64,000 bases of DNA from contig NZ_JAERQE010000009.1 of NCBI RefSeq assembly GCF_016734765.1, forward strand, positions 99,215-163,214. The letters are read 5' to 3'. Position numbers and translations under genes: made by a program. Below the pieces are notes generated by a model. The model ran no database searches. It was not told where the DNA came from and was given only the letters and a program-made list of their open reading frames with translations. Every line of letters starts with the position of its first letter. Positions within the stretch are counted from its first letter, which is position 1. The stretch is from Microvirga soli. GTDB taxonomy: Bacteria; Pseudomonadota; Alphaproteobacteria; Rhizobiales; Beijerinckiaceae. This document shows, one piece after another, positions 18,789 to 27,798 of the stretch.

Positions 18789-18893
18789 CCCTCATCCTGA
18801 GGAGGTCGCGCAGCGACCATCTCGAAGGAGGGTCCAGTGCTCTCTGGATGCTCCTTCGAGATGCAGCCTCACGGCTGCTCCTCAGGATGAGGG
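18789..18893. repeat. long dispersed palindrome CCCTCATCCTGAGGA
   Basis: The arms CCCTCATCCTGAGGA and TCCTCAGGATGAGGG are perfect 15-base complements; inner parts (TCGAAGGAG / CTCCTTCGA and GCAGC..) also pair. It lies between the convergent LysR and mutY genes, where it could end transcription from both sides. Confidence 0.75.
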
Positions 18894-18914
18894 CAGAGTG
18901 TGGTTTCGACCGTA

Positions 18915-20033
18915 TTAGGCACCCTTAGCCTGCTTCTGCCCCGATGCTTTCACCTTAGCACCCGGCAGCTCGCCAAGCGCATGCGCCAGAACCTTCTTCA
19001 TGGCGCCGGGCAGCGCCTCCTCGTGCAGTTGCAGACGCGGGGTCCAGCGCATGTCCTCCGGTGCGGGCGTGCCCCTGGCGACCTTGGCGAAGAGCACCGT
19101 CAGTTCCAGCGGGAAATGAGTGAAGACGTGGCGCACCGTGCCGGGCAGGCGCTGCCAGCGGGCCTCGATGGGCGCGTCGAGCACGGCGCGGGAGGGTTCG
19201 TAATCCGGCACCCAGTCGCTCGTCGGCGGCTCTACCATGCCGCCGAGCAATCCCATGGGCGGGCGGGTGCGGAGCAGGATTGTGTCGTCGGCACGCAAAA
19301 CCACGAAGGCCGCGCCTTTTCGCAGTTGCCCGGTTTCCTTCTTGTGCTTCTTCGGGAAAGTCTCCTGCAGACCCTCGGCCCGGGCGCGGCAGGGCACCAT
19401 CCAGGGGCACAGCGCACAGGCGGGGCGTTTGGGGGTGCAGATGGTGGCGCCGAGATCCATCACCGCCTGGGCAAAGTCGCCCGGGCGGTCCTCCGGCACC
19501 AAGTCTTCCGTGAGGCTTCGGATCAGGGGCTTGGCCTTCGGCAGCGGCTCCTCGACCATGAACAGGCGAGACATGACCCGCTCCACATTGCCATCGACCG
19601 CTGCCGCTTTCTCGTTGAAGGCAATGGCCGCCACAGCCGCCGCCGTATAGGCGCCGATGCCACGAAGCTTGAGGAGTTCGGCTTCCGTCGAGGGGAACCG
19701 TCCGTCGTGTTTCTCCACAATCGCCTTGGCGCAAGCATGGAGGTTGCGGGCGCGGGAATAATAGCCGAGACCCGCCCAGGCGTGCATGACCGTCTCGGAC
19801 GGCGCTTCGGCCAGAGCCTCCACGGTCGGGAAGCGCTCCAGGAATTTGACGTAGTAGGGTTTGACCGCTGCCACTGTGGTCTGCTGCAGCATGATCTCGG
19901 ACAGCCAGACACGGTAAGGGTTTGCGATCTCGCCCGGCTTGGCGCGCCACGGCAGATCGCGCCGGTGACGGTCGTACCAGACGAGAAGATCCTGCGGGGC
20001 GGGCTTGGTCGCGCTCGAAGCGGGCGTTAACAT
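18915..20033 (-). CDS. mutY: A/G-specific adenine DNA glycosylase
   Basis: MutY removes adenine opposite 8-oxoguanine. The 372-residue protein has the catalytic Glu in SEIMLQQT (E46), the helix-hairpin-helix LRGIGAYTAAAV (123-134), the catalytic Asp in VDGNV (D147), and the iron-sulphur cysteines C199, C206, C209 and C215 (C-x6-C-x2-C-x5-C). A C-terminal NUDIX-like domain with RHVFTHFPLELTV reads the 8-oxoG. It is divergent from a DUF721 gene, with only 57 bases between the two starts. Confidence 0.96.
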   Translation of the reverse strand: MLTPASSATKPAPQDLLVWYDRHRRDLPWRAKPGEIANPYRVWLSEIMLQQTTVAAVKPYYVKFLERFPTVEALAEAPSETVMHAWAGLGYYSRARNLHACAKAIVEKHDGRFPSTEAELLKLRGIGAYTAAAVAAIAFNEKAAAVDGNVERVMSRLFMVEEPLPKAKPLIRSLTEDLVPEDRPGDFAQAVMDLGATICTPKRPACALCPWMVPCRARAEGLQETFPKKHKKETGQLRKGAAFVVLRADDTILLRTRPPMGLLGGMVEPPTSDWVPDYEPSRAVLDAPIEARWQRLPGTVRHVFTHFPLELTVLFAKVARGTPAPEDMRWTPRLQLHEEALPGAMKKVLAHALGELPGAKVKASGQKQAKGA

Positions 20034-20090
20034 GGGCTTTGGAATAGCGTTCTATACCGAATATTCCAACGCGGCTTTTGGACATTCAAC

Positions 20091-20600
20091 ATGAGACGAC
20101 CGCGGCCTCTTGCCCGCCCCCTTGCCGAGTTTCTCGACGTCTGTCTGTCCCCCAGCCTGGCGGCGCAGGGCTTTGCCACGTCGGACATCATCATGGCCTG
20201 GCCCGAGATCTTGGGCGAGCGGCTGGCCGCATTCACCCAGCCGCTCAAGATCGAGTGGAAGCGCAAAGCCCCCCATGCCGATCCGGAAACCCGGCCAGAC
20301 CCCGCGACCCTGGTCATCCGGGTGGAGAGTGCCTTCGCCCTCGAACTCCAGCACATGGCCCCTACCATCATCGACCGGGTGAACACCTATTACGGCTGGC
20401 GCTGCATCGGGAAGATCGTGCTGAAACAAGGACCTGTGCGGCGGGTTGAAAAGAAGCGCCCGGCCCCTCCCGCCCTGACATCCGCAGACCGGGAGAAGGT
20501 CGACAGGGCTATACACCCCATCGAGGAGGAAGCCCTTAAGGCCGCCCTCGACCGGCTGGGTCAGGCGATCGTCAGCTCCGGTTCACGCACGAAAGCGTGA
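20091..20600 (+). CDS. DUF721 (DciA-like) protein
   Basis: The 169-residue basic protein has the DUF721 core (IIMAWPEILGERLAAFTQPLKI, then LVIRVESAFALELQHMAPTIIDRVN), with a charged C-terminal tail. Some members, called DciA, load the replicative helicase DnaB; whether this one does is unknown. ATG at 20091 starts a conserved region. It is followed by the DsbA-like gene on the same strand, and this DUF721-thioredoxin-smc order is common in alphaproteobacteria. Confidence 0.88.
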   Translation: MRRPRPLARPLAEFLDVCLSPSLAAQGFATSDIIMAWPEILGERLAAFTQPLKIEWKRKAPHADPETRPDPATLVIRVESAFALELQHMAPTIIDRVNTYYGWRCIGKIVLKQGPVRRVEKKRPAPPALTSADREKVDRAIHPIEEEALKAALDRLGQAIVSSGSRTKA

Positions 20601-20672
20601 GATACCCGGCGCTTGCCTCGAGGGCCAAGGCATTCTACCGCAGAACGAAATCCCTTCAGGAGTTCCCTTACG

Positions 20673-21311
20673 ATGATCACCCGGCGTCAGACGCTTCAGC
20701 TTCTCGGAACCGCAGCCGTCACCGCGTACCTCGCCACGAGCCTTCCGGCCCTCGCCCAGAACGTGGCCGAGTCCGATCTCGCGGTTCAAGGCCCCCTCGG
20801 CGACGTGGCCGTGGGGCCAGAAAACGCCAAGGTGACGATCATCGAGTACGCCTCGCTCACCTGCTCGCACTGCGCCAACTTCCACAAAACCACCTGGCCG
20901 GAGCTGAAGAAGCGCTACGTCGACACCGGCAAGGTCCGGTTCGTCCTGCGCGAGTTCCCCCTCGATCCCCTCGCCACGGCCGGTTTCATGCTCGCCCGCT
21001 GCGACAGCGCGGACAAGTATTACCCGATCACCGACCTGCTCTTCGAGCAGCAGCGGAACTGGGCTTTTACGGACAAGCCCCTGGACGCCCTGCGCGGCCT
21101 GATGCGCCAGGCGGGTTTTTCACAGGAAAAATTTGACGCTTGCCTCAAGGACCAGAAACTATATGACGCAGTCAACGCGGTGAAGAACCGGGGTATGGAG
21201 CAGTTCCGTGTGGACTCCACGCCCACTTTCTTCATCAATGGCCAGCGTCATCCTGGAAGCCTGTCGATCGATGAGATTGAAAAGGTCATCAAGCCGATCC
21301 TGGGAGAGTAA
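20673..21311 (+). CDS. DsbA-family thioredoxin-fold protein
   Basis: The 212-residue exported protein begins with a twin-arginine-like signal (MITRRQTLQLLGTAAV, cleavage near LPALAQ), then a DsbA-like thioredoxin domain with active site SLTCSHCANFH (C64, C67), GKVRFVLREFPLDPLA, and the cis-Pro segment STPTFFING. It likely oxidises or isomerises periplasmic disulphides. ATG at 20673 has AGGAG 10 bases before it and is preferred to ATG at 20613, which would put extra residues before the signal. The smc gene starts 45 bases after it. Confidence 0.93.
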   Translation: MITRRQTLQLLGTAAVTAYLATSLPALAQNVAESDLAVQGPLGDVAVGPENAKVTIIEYASLTCSHCANFHKTTWPELKKRYVDTGKVRFVLREFPLDPLATAGFMLARCDSADKYYPITDLLFEQQRNWAFTDKPLDALRGLMRQAGFSQEKFDACLKDQKLYDAVNAVKNRGMEQFRVDSTPTFFINGQRHPGSLSIDEIEKVIKPILGE

Positions 21312-21356
21312 GCTCTCCTCACCTGCCCCCCTGGGGCGGGACGGGAAGGCGCGTCC

Positions 21357-24300
21357 ATGAAGCTGACGCGCCTTCGCATTGCAGGCTTCAAGACCTTCGT
21401 CGAGCCCACCGACTTCCTGATCGAGCCGGGCTTGACCGGCGTTGTCGGGCCGAACGGCTGCGGCAAGTCCAACCTCGTCGAGGCCCTGCGCTGGGTCATG
21501 GGGGAGAACTCCTTCAAGAACATGCGCGCCACGGGGATGGACGACGTCATCTTCTCCGGCTCCGGCGGTCGTCCGGCCCGTAACTGGGCCGAGGTGATGC
21601 TCACCATCGACAATGCAGAGCGCACCGCGCCCGCCGCCTTCAACGACAGCGACCTCCTGGAAATCTCCCGTAAGATCGAGCGCGAGGAAGGCTCGACCTA
21701 CCGGGTCAACGGCAAGGAAGTGCGCGCCCGCGACGTGCAGATCCTGTTCGCCGACGCCGCCACCGGGTCCCGGTCGCCGGCCCTCGTCCGCCAGGGCCAG
21801 ATCAGCGAGATCATCTCGGCCAAGCCCCAGGCCCGCCGCCGCATCCTGGAGGATGCCGCCGGCATCGCGGGCCTCCACGCCCGCCGCCACGAGGCGGAGC
21901 TGCGCCTCAAGGCTGCCGAGGACAACCTCGTGCGCGTCGAGGACGTGATCCGCGAGCTGGAAAGCCAGATCGAGAGCCTGAAGCGCCAGGGCCGGCAGGC
22001 CTCCCGCTACAAGAACCTCTCCGCCGAAATCCGCCGGCTCGAAGCCCTGATGTACGCCATCAGCTTCTCCGAGGCCCGGGAGCAGGCCGCCACGGCCGAA
22101 CGCCAGGTCACTGAGGCCCTTAAGGCCGTGGCCGATGCCACCGAGGAGCAGACCCGCGCGGCCACCGCCCAGGCGGTCGCTGCCCATGCCCTTCCCGGCC
22201 TGCGCCAGGCGGAAGCCGCGGCAGCCGCCGCCCTGCAGCGCCTGACCCATGCCCGCAACGAGCTCGAATCGGAGGAGCGCCGCTCCAAGGAGCGCGTGAC
22301 GGAGCTCGAACGTCATATCGGGGACCTCAACCGCGACCTCGCCCGCGAGGCCGCCCAGCGTACGGACGCCGAGGCCACCATCGAGCGCCTCCAGTCCGAA
22401 GCCTCCGAGATCGCGCTCACCACCGATGGAGCGGACGACGCCCGCACCGAGGCCGAGGAGCGCCTCCACAGCGCCGAGGCCGAGCTGCACGAGGCGGAAG
22501 CATCGTTAAGCGCCCTTCAGGCCCAGACCTCCGACCTCAACGCCCGCCGCGCCGCCCTCGAGCGTGCCGTGCGCGAGGAGATGGAGCGCGCCGCCCGCTT
22601 CCGGTCCGAGAAGGAGCGGCTGGAGCGTGAGATCGCGGCCCTTTCGGGCTCCTCGGAGGACGGCCCCTCCCTCGACGACATGCGCGAGGAGATGGCGATC
22701 GCCGAGGAAAGCGCCCAATCGGCCGAAGAGGCCGTGATCGAGGCACGCGAGACCCTCGCCGGTACCCGCGAGGCCGAGAATCGCCTGCGCCAGCCCCTCA
22801 ACGAGGCCGAGCGCAAGGCGCAGCGGCTCGAAACCGAGGCGCTGACGCTCGCCAAGCTCGTCACTTCCGCCACGGGCGACCTGTGGCCCCCTGCCCTCGA
22901 CCAGATAACGGTGGAGAAGGGCTATGAGACGGCGCTCGGCGCTGCGCTCGGTGACGATCTCGAAGCCTCGACCAACCCGTCGGCTCCTCACCATTGGGAA
23001 ATGACCGGAACCGGCGAGAGCGACCCTACCCTGCCAGACGGCGTCCGCTCGCTGGCAGAGCTTTCTCGCGCCCCGGCTGAGCTTTCTCGCCGCCTGCGCC
23101 AGATCGGCGTCGTGAGCAAGGCCGACGGGCTCCGCCTGCGCAACCTCCTGAAGCCCGGCCAACGGCTCGTTTCGCAGGAAGGCGACCTCTGGCGCTGGGA
23201 TGGCTTCACCACTGCCGCTGAGGCTCCCTCTCCGGCGGCCCGCCGCCTCGCTGAAAAGAATCGCCTCGGCGACCTGGAGCGTGAAGCGACGGAGGCCCGC
23301 GAGCAGGCCGAGCATCTGCGCCATGAGGCCGAAGGAGCCCTCGAAGCCGTCCGCAGGGCCGCGTCCCACGAGATGCAGGCCATCGAGGCCGCGCGTCAGG
23401 CCCGTCAGGCCCTCGATGCCGCCCGGACCCGGTTGACAGCCGCAGAGCGCAAGGAGGCCGAACTTGGCCAGCGCCGCTCGGCCCTGCAGGAAGGCCTGAC
23501 CCGCTTCTCGGAGAGCGAGGCGGAGGCGCTGGAGCGCGTGCAGGATGCCGAAGGCGCCCTGCAGGACCTTGCTCCGGCCCCAGATCTTGAGAGTCGCCTC
23601 CTCGAGGAGCGCACCCGTGTCGCCGAGCGTCGGGCCGCAGCCTCCGAGGCGCGCGCCGCCCTGCAGTCGCTCATGCACGAGGCCGAGCTGCGTCGTCGCC
23701 GGCAGGATGCTCTTTCGGCCGATATCCGCCTGTGGACCGAGCGTGCCGCCCGCGCGGCCAAGGCTTTTGAGGACCTGGGCGAGCGCCTGGAGCGCGCCCG
23801 GGACGAGCATGAGCGTCTGCTGGAAGCCCCCGACACCTATCTCCAGCGCCGCCGCGCCTTGATTGCGGAAGTCGAGGAGGCCGAGGCCAAGCGCAAGGAG
23901 GCCGCCGACCACCTCGCCGATGCGGAGACGGGCCTCGCCGAGACGGACCGCACCGCCCGCACCGCCCTTGAGGCGCTTTCGGCCGCTCGCGAATCCCGTG
24001 CAGGCTCACAGGCCCGGCACGAAGCCGCCGTAGCGCGCCTCGCCGAGATCACCCGCACCATTGCGGAGAACCTCGAGACGACCCCGGCCGGGCTGATCGA
24101 ACTCGCTGGCCTCAAGGAGGCCACGGAGCTTCCGCCGCATGCGGAAATCGAATCGAAGCTTCACTCCCTCAAGAACGACCGGGAGCGCTTGGGCGCCGTG
24201 AACCTGCGCGCCGACGAGGAGCTGACCGAACTCGAAACCAAGTACAACGGCATCACCAGCGAGCGGGACGACCTCGTCGAGGCCATCAAGCGTCTGCGCC

Positions 24301-24815
24301 AGGCCATCGGCAGCCTCAACCGCGAGGGCCGCGAGCGGCTGCTCGCCGCCTTCGACGTGGTGAACAACCATTTCAAGCAGCTCTTCAGCACCCTGTTCGG
24401 TGGCGGCACGGCCGAGCTGACCCTGGTCGATTCGGACGACCCGCTGGAAGCCGGCCTTGAAATCCTCGCCCGTCCGCCCGGCAAGAAGCCCCAGAGCATG
24501 ACCCTGCTCTCCGGCGGCGAGCAGGCGCTGACCGCCACGGCGCTGATCTTTGCCGTGTTCCTCACGAACCCGTCGCCGATCTGCGTGCTCGACGAGGTTG
24601 ACGCGCCCCTCGACGACGCCAATGTGGAGCGCTACTGCGCCCTCCTGGAGGACATGTCCCGCCAGACCGAGACCCGGTTTGTGGTCATCACCCACAACCC
24701 AATCACCATGGCCCGGATGGACCGCCTGTTCGGCGTCACCATGGCCGAGCGCGGCGTCTCTCAGCTGGTCTCCGTGGACCTGCAGAGCGCCGAGCGTATT
24801 CTTGAGGTGGCCTAA
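21357..24815 (+). CDS. smc: chromosome segregation protein SMC
   Basis: SMC is the ATPase that loops and compacts chromosomes with ScpA and ScpB. The 1152-residue protein has the Walker A loop GPNGCGKSN (31-39), long coiled coils (about 160-500 and 660-1000) flanking a hinge near 500-600 (GYETALGAALGDDLEA), the ABC signature LLSGGEQALTATALIFA, and Walker B ICVLDEVDAPLDDANV. It is complete and of normal length. ATG at 21357 begins MKLTRLRIAGFKTF, the standard SMC start. scpA/scpB are not in the window. Confidence 0.97.
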   Translation: MKLTRLRIAGFKTFVEPTDFLIEPGLTGVVGPNGCGKSNLVEALRWVMGENSFKNMRATGMDDVIFSGSGGRPARNWAEVMLTIDNAERTAPAAFNDSDLLEISRKIEREEGSTYRVNGKEVRARDVQILFADAATGSRSPALVRQGQISEIISAKPQARRRILEDAAGIAGLHARRHEAELRLKAAEDNLVRVEDVIRELESQIESLKRQGRQASRYKNLSAEIRRLEALMYAISFSEAREQAATAERQVTEALKAVADATEEQTRAATAQAVAAHALPGLRQAEAAAAAALQRLTHARNELESEERRSKERVTELERHIGDLNRDLAREAAQRTDAEATIERLQSEASEIALTTDGADDARTEAEERLHSAEAELHEAEASLSALQAQTSDLNARRAALERAVREEMERAARFRSEKERLEREIAALSGSSEDGPSLDDMREEMAIAEESAQSAEEAVIEARETLAGTREAENRLRQPLNEAERKAQRLETEALTLAKLVTSATGDLWPPALDQITVEKGYETALGAALGDDLEASTNPSAPHHWEMTGTGESDPTLPDGVRSLAELSRAPAELSRRLRQIGVVSKADGLRLRNLLKPGQRLVSQEGDLWRWDGFTTAAEAPSPAARRLAEKNRLGDLEREATEAREQAEHLRHEAEGALEAVRRAASHEMQAIEAARQARQALDAARTRLTAAERKEAELGQRRSALQEGLTRFSESEAEALERVQDAEGALQDLAPAPDLESRLLEERTRVAERRAAASEARAALQSLMHEAELRRRRQDALSADIRLWTERAARAAKAFEDLGERLERARDEHERLLEAPDTYLQRRRALIAEVEEAEAKRKEAADHLADAETGLAETDRTARTALEALSAARESRAGSQARHEAAVARLAEITRTIAENLETTPAGLIELAGLKEATELPPHAEIESKLHSLKNDRERLGAVNLRADEELTELETKYNGITSERDDLVEAIKRLRQAIGSLNREGRERLLAAFDVVNNHFKQLFSTLFGGGTAELTLVDSDDPLEAGLEILARPPGKKPQSMTLLSGGEQALTATALIFAVFLTNPSPICVLDEVDAPLDDANVERYCALLEDMSRQTETRFVVITHNPITMARMDRLFGVTMAERGVSQLVSVDLQSAERILEVA

Positions 24816-24931
24816 GGCTTTCAGGCCTTGCCATGCTTCCACCTCAAAAACATGTGCGCTTTCCGCTGCAGCTTGTGCGGAAACGTCTATAAGACAAGAA
24901 TATCAATTACTTAGTTCTTTTCAGACGGTTC

Positions 24932-24960
24932 TTGACAGGGGGGACCCCCGCTCATATGGT
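24932..24960 (+). promoter_or_regulatory. sigma70-type promoter of the atp F0 operon
   Basis: TTGACA (24932-24937) and TATGGT (24955-24960) are separated by exactly 17 bases, a near-consensus promoter 62 bases before atpI. The spacer contains the palindrome GGGGGACCCCC, an unusual GC-rich spacer that may be a protein site or slow opening. No transcript start was measured. Confidence 0.7.
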
Positions 24961-25022
24961 GCGCCCGGCTTTCGGGGCTGGTCTTCCAGGAATTTTCCCG
25001 TAACGCTTCACAGGAGATCGCA

Positions 25023-25394
25023 ATGGCGGACCCTCACGAGCGGAACGGTGAAAATGAGCGGAAACCGAGCAGCGCCGATGATGCCGACCTGTCAGCGAGA
25101 CTGAAATCACTCGATGCGCGGATCTCTCAAGCATCCGTTCAACGAGCCGAGTCGGAACCTCGTGCCCGCCCGACGTCCAATTCCACTGCTCTCGGCCAAG
25201 CCTTCAGGCTCTCGGCCGAATTTGTTGCAGGAGTTGCGGCCGGCGGGATCTTGGGTTGGATCGTCGACTACCTGTTCGGATCTTCCCCTTGGGGTCTGAT
25301 CGTTTGTCTGATACTCGGCTTCTGTGCCGGGATGCTCAATCTGATGCGAGCTGCCGGGGTGGTCAAACCCGCCCGGCATGACGACAAGCGGTGA
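25023..25394 (+). CDS. atpI: ATP synthase protein I
   Basis: AtpI is a small membrane protein that helps assemble the c-ring. The 123-residue protein has a hydrophilic N-terminus (about 65 residues) and two membrane segments (about 64-86, with GVAAGGILGWIVDYLFG, and 90-110). It opens the F0 operon, 53 bases before atpB. ATG at 25023 has an AGGAG 7 bases before it. Confidence 0.9.
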   Translation: MADPHERNGENERKPSSADDADLSARLKSLDARISQASVQRAESEPRARPTSNSTALGQAFRLSAEFVAGVAAGGILGWIVDYLFGSSPWGLIVCLILGFCAGMLNLMRAAGVVKPARHDDKR

Positions 25395-25447
25395 CGGACT
25401 TCGAACGCCGTATGGCATTGGCAACAGCGAACTTTTGAGAGCGGATC

Positions 25448-26176
25448 ATGGCGAGCCCGATCGAACAATTCCAGATCAAGCCCCTTATTCCGGTCATCAA
25501 CTTCACCAATTCGTCCGCCTTCATGATTGGCGCCGCCGCCGTGATCGTAGGCGGTCTTCTCTACGCCACCCGTAAGCGCGCCGTCGTTCCGGGTCGCTCT
25601 CAGTCGGTCGCCGAGGTGCTGCACGACTTCGTGGCGAACACGCTGGTCGATGCCACCGGCAAGGAGGGGATGAAGTTCTTCCCCCTCGTGTTTTCGCTCT
25701 TCATGTTCGTGCTGACCGCAAACCTGCTCGGCATGATCCCCGGCTTCTTCACGGTCACCAGCCACATCATCGTCACCTTCGCGCTCGCCATGTTGGTGAT
25801 CGGCACCGTGGTGGTCTACGGCTTCGTCAAGCACGGCACCCATTTCCTCGGCCTCTTCGTGCCGTCGGGTGTGCCGGGCTGGCTCCTGCCCTTCATCGTG
25901 GTCATCGAGCTCATCTCCTTCCTGTCCCGCCCGATTTCGCTGTCCCTGCGTCTCTTCGCGAACATGCTCGCGGGACACATCGCGCTGAAGGTCTTCGCAG
26001 GCTTCGTGGTCAGCCTCCTGGCTGCCGGCGGCGCTCTGACGATTCTCGCTCCGCTGCCGCTCCTCATGGCGGTTGCTCTCATGGCGCTCGAGTTCCTCGT
26101 CGCCGCTCTGCAGGCCTATGTCTTCACGGTGTTGACCTGCATCTACCTCAACGACGCGCTGCACCCGGGCCACTAG
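25448..26176 (+). CDS. atpB: ATP synthase F0 subunit a
   Basis: Subunit a forms the proton half-channels next to the c-ring. The 242-residue protein has several membrane helices; the essential arginine is in [15 protein letters not shown], with [20 protein letters not shown] before it and a conserved [16 protein letters not shown] end. Start ATG 25448 gives [13 protein letters not shown], typical of Hyphomicrobiales. Second gene of the F0 operon. Confidence 0.97.
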   Translation: MASPIEQFQIKPLIPVINFTNSSAFMIGAAAVIVGGLLYATRKRAVVPGRSQSVAEVLHDFVANTLVDATGKEGMKFFPLVFSLFMFVLTANLLGMIPGFFTVTSHIIVTFALAMLVIGTVVVYGFVKHGTHFLGLFVPSGVPGWLLPFIVVIELISFLSRPISLSLRLFANMLAGHIALKVFAGFVVSLLAAGGALTILAPLPLLMAVALMALEFLVAALQAYVFTVLTCIYLNDALHPGH

Positions 26177-26230
26177 GTCTGCGCTGAGTTAACCTTCCCT
26201 CCCGATCACGTTATTCCCAAGGAGATCACA

Positions 26231-26455
26231 ATGGATCCGGTTGCTTTCAAGTACCTCGGCGCGGGCCTCGCCTGCATTGGCATGGGTCTCGCCGCCATGG
26301 GCGTCGGCAACATCTTCGGCAACTTCCTCTCGGGCGCCCTGCGCAACCCGTCGGCAGCTGACGGCCAGTTCGCCCGCGCCTTCATCGGTGCGGCGCTCGC
26401 AGAAGGTCTCGGCATCTTCTGTCTCGTCGTCGCTCTCGTTCTGCTCTTCACCTAA
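26231..26455 (+). CDS. atpE: ATP synthase F0 subunit c
   Basis: The 74-residue proteolipid has two membrane helices joined by the polar ALRNPSAA loop (RNP at 38-40), with the proton-carrying Glu at E58 in [13 protein letters not shown]. Many copies form the rotor ring. A strong AAGGAG precedes ATG 26231. The gene is followed by an unusual run of hairpins before the b' gene. Confidence 0.98.
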   Translation: MDPVAFKYLGAGLACIGMGLAAMGVGNIFGNFLSGALRNPSAADGQFARAFIGAALAEGLGIFCLVVALVLLFT

Positions 26456-26476
26456 TCTCAAGACGGTGATCGGGAG

Positions 26477-26534
26477 GTCGAGGCGCGCAAGCGCTTCGCC
26501 TCGACAGGGGTGACGGCGGATTGAACCGCCGTCA
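26477..26534 (+). terminator. two hairpins directly after atpE
   Basis: Hairpin one: GTCGAGGCG/CGCCTCGAC (26477-26505). Hairpin two: TGACGGCGG, loop ATTGAA, CCGCCGTCA (26511-26534), followed by TTCATGTTT. Both stems are perfect over nine bases. They could act as a partial terminator or as a 3' barrier that protects atpE RNA; the T tract is weak. Confidence 0.6.
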
Positions 26535-26545
26535 TTCATGTTTCC

Positions 26546-26658
26546 GGCGTATCGTGCGGAAAAGTGGGAACCGGTTTTCCGCGCTGAACGATACGCCAGT
26601 TTAGGGATTGAGCATCGAATCAATCCCAAAAGTGCATTCCACTTTTGGGTCCGATGCT
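26546..26658. repeat. mosaic palindromic repeat, copy 2 of 3, inside the atp operon
   Basis: GGCGTATCGT...ACGATACGCC (26546-26597) and AGCATCG...CCGATGCT (26611-26658, with CCCAAAAGTG/CACTTTTGGG arms) form two hairpins. The arm bases at 26547-26551 and 26590-26596 differ from copy 1 (GTATCGT instead of GCATCGT) on both sides, so pairing is kept. It lies between atpE and the b' gene. Confidence 0.85.
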
Positions 26659-26683
26659 AGGAACGTTCTTTAGGATCTGCTCC

Positions 26684-27232
26684 ATGGCTCAGGCTCAGAC
26701 GAACCACGCCACAACAGAGGCCCCCGGCGGCGCTCACGAGGATATCGGCTTTCCGCCCTTTGAGACGGAGACCTATGCCGGTCAGCTCCTCTGGTTGGCG
26801 ATCACCTTCGTGGTGCTCTACACCCTGCTCTCACGGCTGGTCCTCCCGCGCCTGAGCGGAATTATCGAGAATCGCCGCGCGATGATCGCCAGCGATCTCG
26901 ACGACGCGGCTGCCATGAAATCCCGCGCGGAAGAAGCAGGCACGGCCTACGAGAAGTCGCTCTCTGAGGCCAAGACCCGCGCTCAGGCTCTGGCCCAGGA
27001 AACCCGCGCCAAGCTCTCCGCCGAGAGCGATGTCAAGCGCAAGGCCCTTGAAGCCGACCTTAACCAGCGCCTCGCAGAGGCTGAGGCGACGATCTCGTCC
27101 AAGAAGTCCGAGGCCATGAGCCACGTGGACGCCATCGCCCGCGACACGGCTTCCGCCATCATCGAGCGCCTGACCGGCAAGGCTCCGGCCCCGCAGAAGG
27201 TCGAAGCCGCTCTCAACCAGATCAAGGCCTGA
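26684..27232 (+). CDS. atpF2: ATP synthase F0 subunit b'
   Basis: The 182-residue peripheral-stalk protein has an N-terminal hydrophilic stretch (GFPPFETETYAGQLLW), one membrane helix (WLAITFVVLYTLLSRLVLP, about 38-56) and a long amphipathic, Ala/Glu/Lys-rich coil. Hyphomicrobiales use a b/b' pair, and this is the b' form. ATG at 26684 has AGGA 8 bases before it; it starts 26 bases after the mosaic repeat. Confidence 0.93.
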   Translation: MAQAQTNHATTEAPGGAHEDIGFPPFETETYAGQLLWLAITFVVLYTLLSRLVLPRLSGIIENRRAMIASDLDDAAAMKSRAEEAGTAYEKSLSEAKTRAQALAQETRAKLSAESDVKRKALEADLNQRLAEAEATISSKKSEAMSHVDAIARDTASAIIERLTGKAPAPQKVEAALNQIKA

Positions 27233-27245
27233 TCAGGAGATCCGC

Positions 27246-27731
27246 ATGTTCCAAAGCGCTGAATTCTGGGTCGGGGTCGCTTTCGTCATCTTCTGGGGCC
27301 TGATGTTCTATCTCGGCGTCCCGGGCAAGGTGATGAACCAGCTCGACTCTCGCGGCAAGCGCATTGCCGACGAACTGGCCGAGGCCAAGCGCCTGCGCCA
27401 GGATGCTGAACGGCTTCTCAAGGAATACGAGTCCAAGCGCGCCGCCGCCGAGCGCGAGGCTGCCGACATCGTTTCCAACGCCCGTGCCGAGGCCGAGCGC
27501 CTTGCCGCCGAGGCGCAGGAGAAGATGACCGACTTCGTGAAGCGCCGCACCGCCACGGCCGAGGCGAAGATCGCCCAGGCCGAGGCGCAGGCCTCCGCCG
27601 AGGTGCGCGCCGCCGCTGTCGACGCTGCCATCAAGGCCTCCGAGCGCGTCCTGCGCGACGAGATCACCGGCGCCGCCGCCGCTTCGCTGGTTACGTCGAG
27701 CCTCAATGACGTACGCACGAAGCTGCAGTAA
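27246..27731 (+). CDS. atpF: ATP synthase F0 subunit b
   Basis: The 161-residue stalk subunit has one N-terminal membrane helix (FWVGVAFVIFWGLMFYLG) and a long coiled coil rich in Ala, Glu and Arg. It follows b' by 13 bases and ends the F0 operon. F1 genes are not present, as usual for alphaproteobacteria where atpHAGDC is elsewhere. Confidence 0.95.
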   Translation: MFQSAEFWVGVAFVIFWGLMFYLGVPGKVMNQLDSRGKRIADELAEAKRLRQDAERLLKEYESKRAAAEREAADIVSNARAEAERLAAEAQEKMTDFVKRRTATAEAKIAQAEAQASAEVRAAAVDAAIKASERVLRDEITGAAAASLVTSSLNDVRTKLQ

Positions 27732-27755
27732 GGCTTCCTGCACAACAACAATCTC

Positions 27756-27783
27756 AAAGGCCGCCCTTCGAGGCGGCCTTTTT
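27756..27783 (+). terminator. rho-independent terminator of the atp F0 operon
   Basis: AAGGCCGCC, loop CTTCG, AGGCGGCCTTTTT: a strong stem followed by five Ts, 25 bases after the atpF stop and before the HAD gene. Confidence 0.85.
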
Positions 27784-27798
27784 GCTGGAGGGCACACC

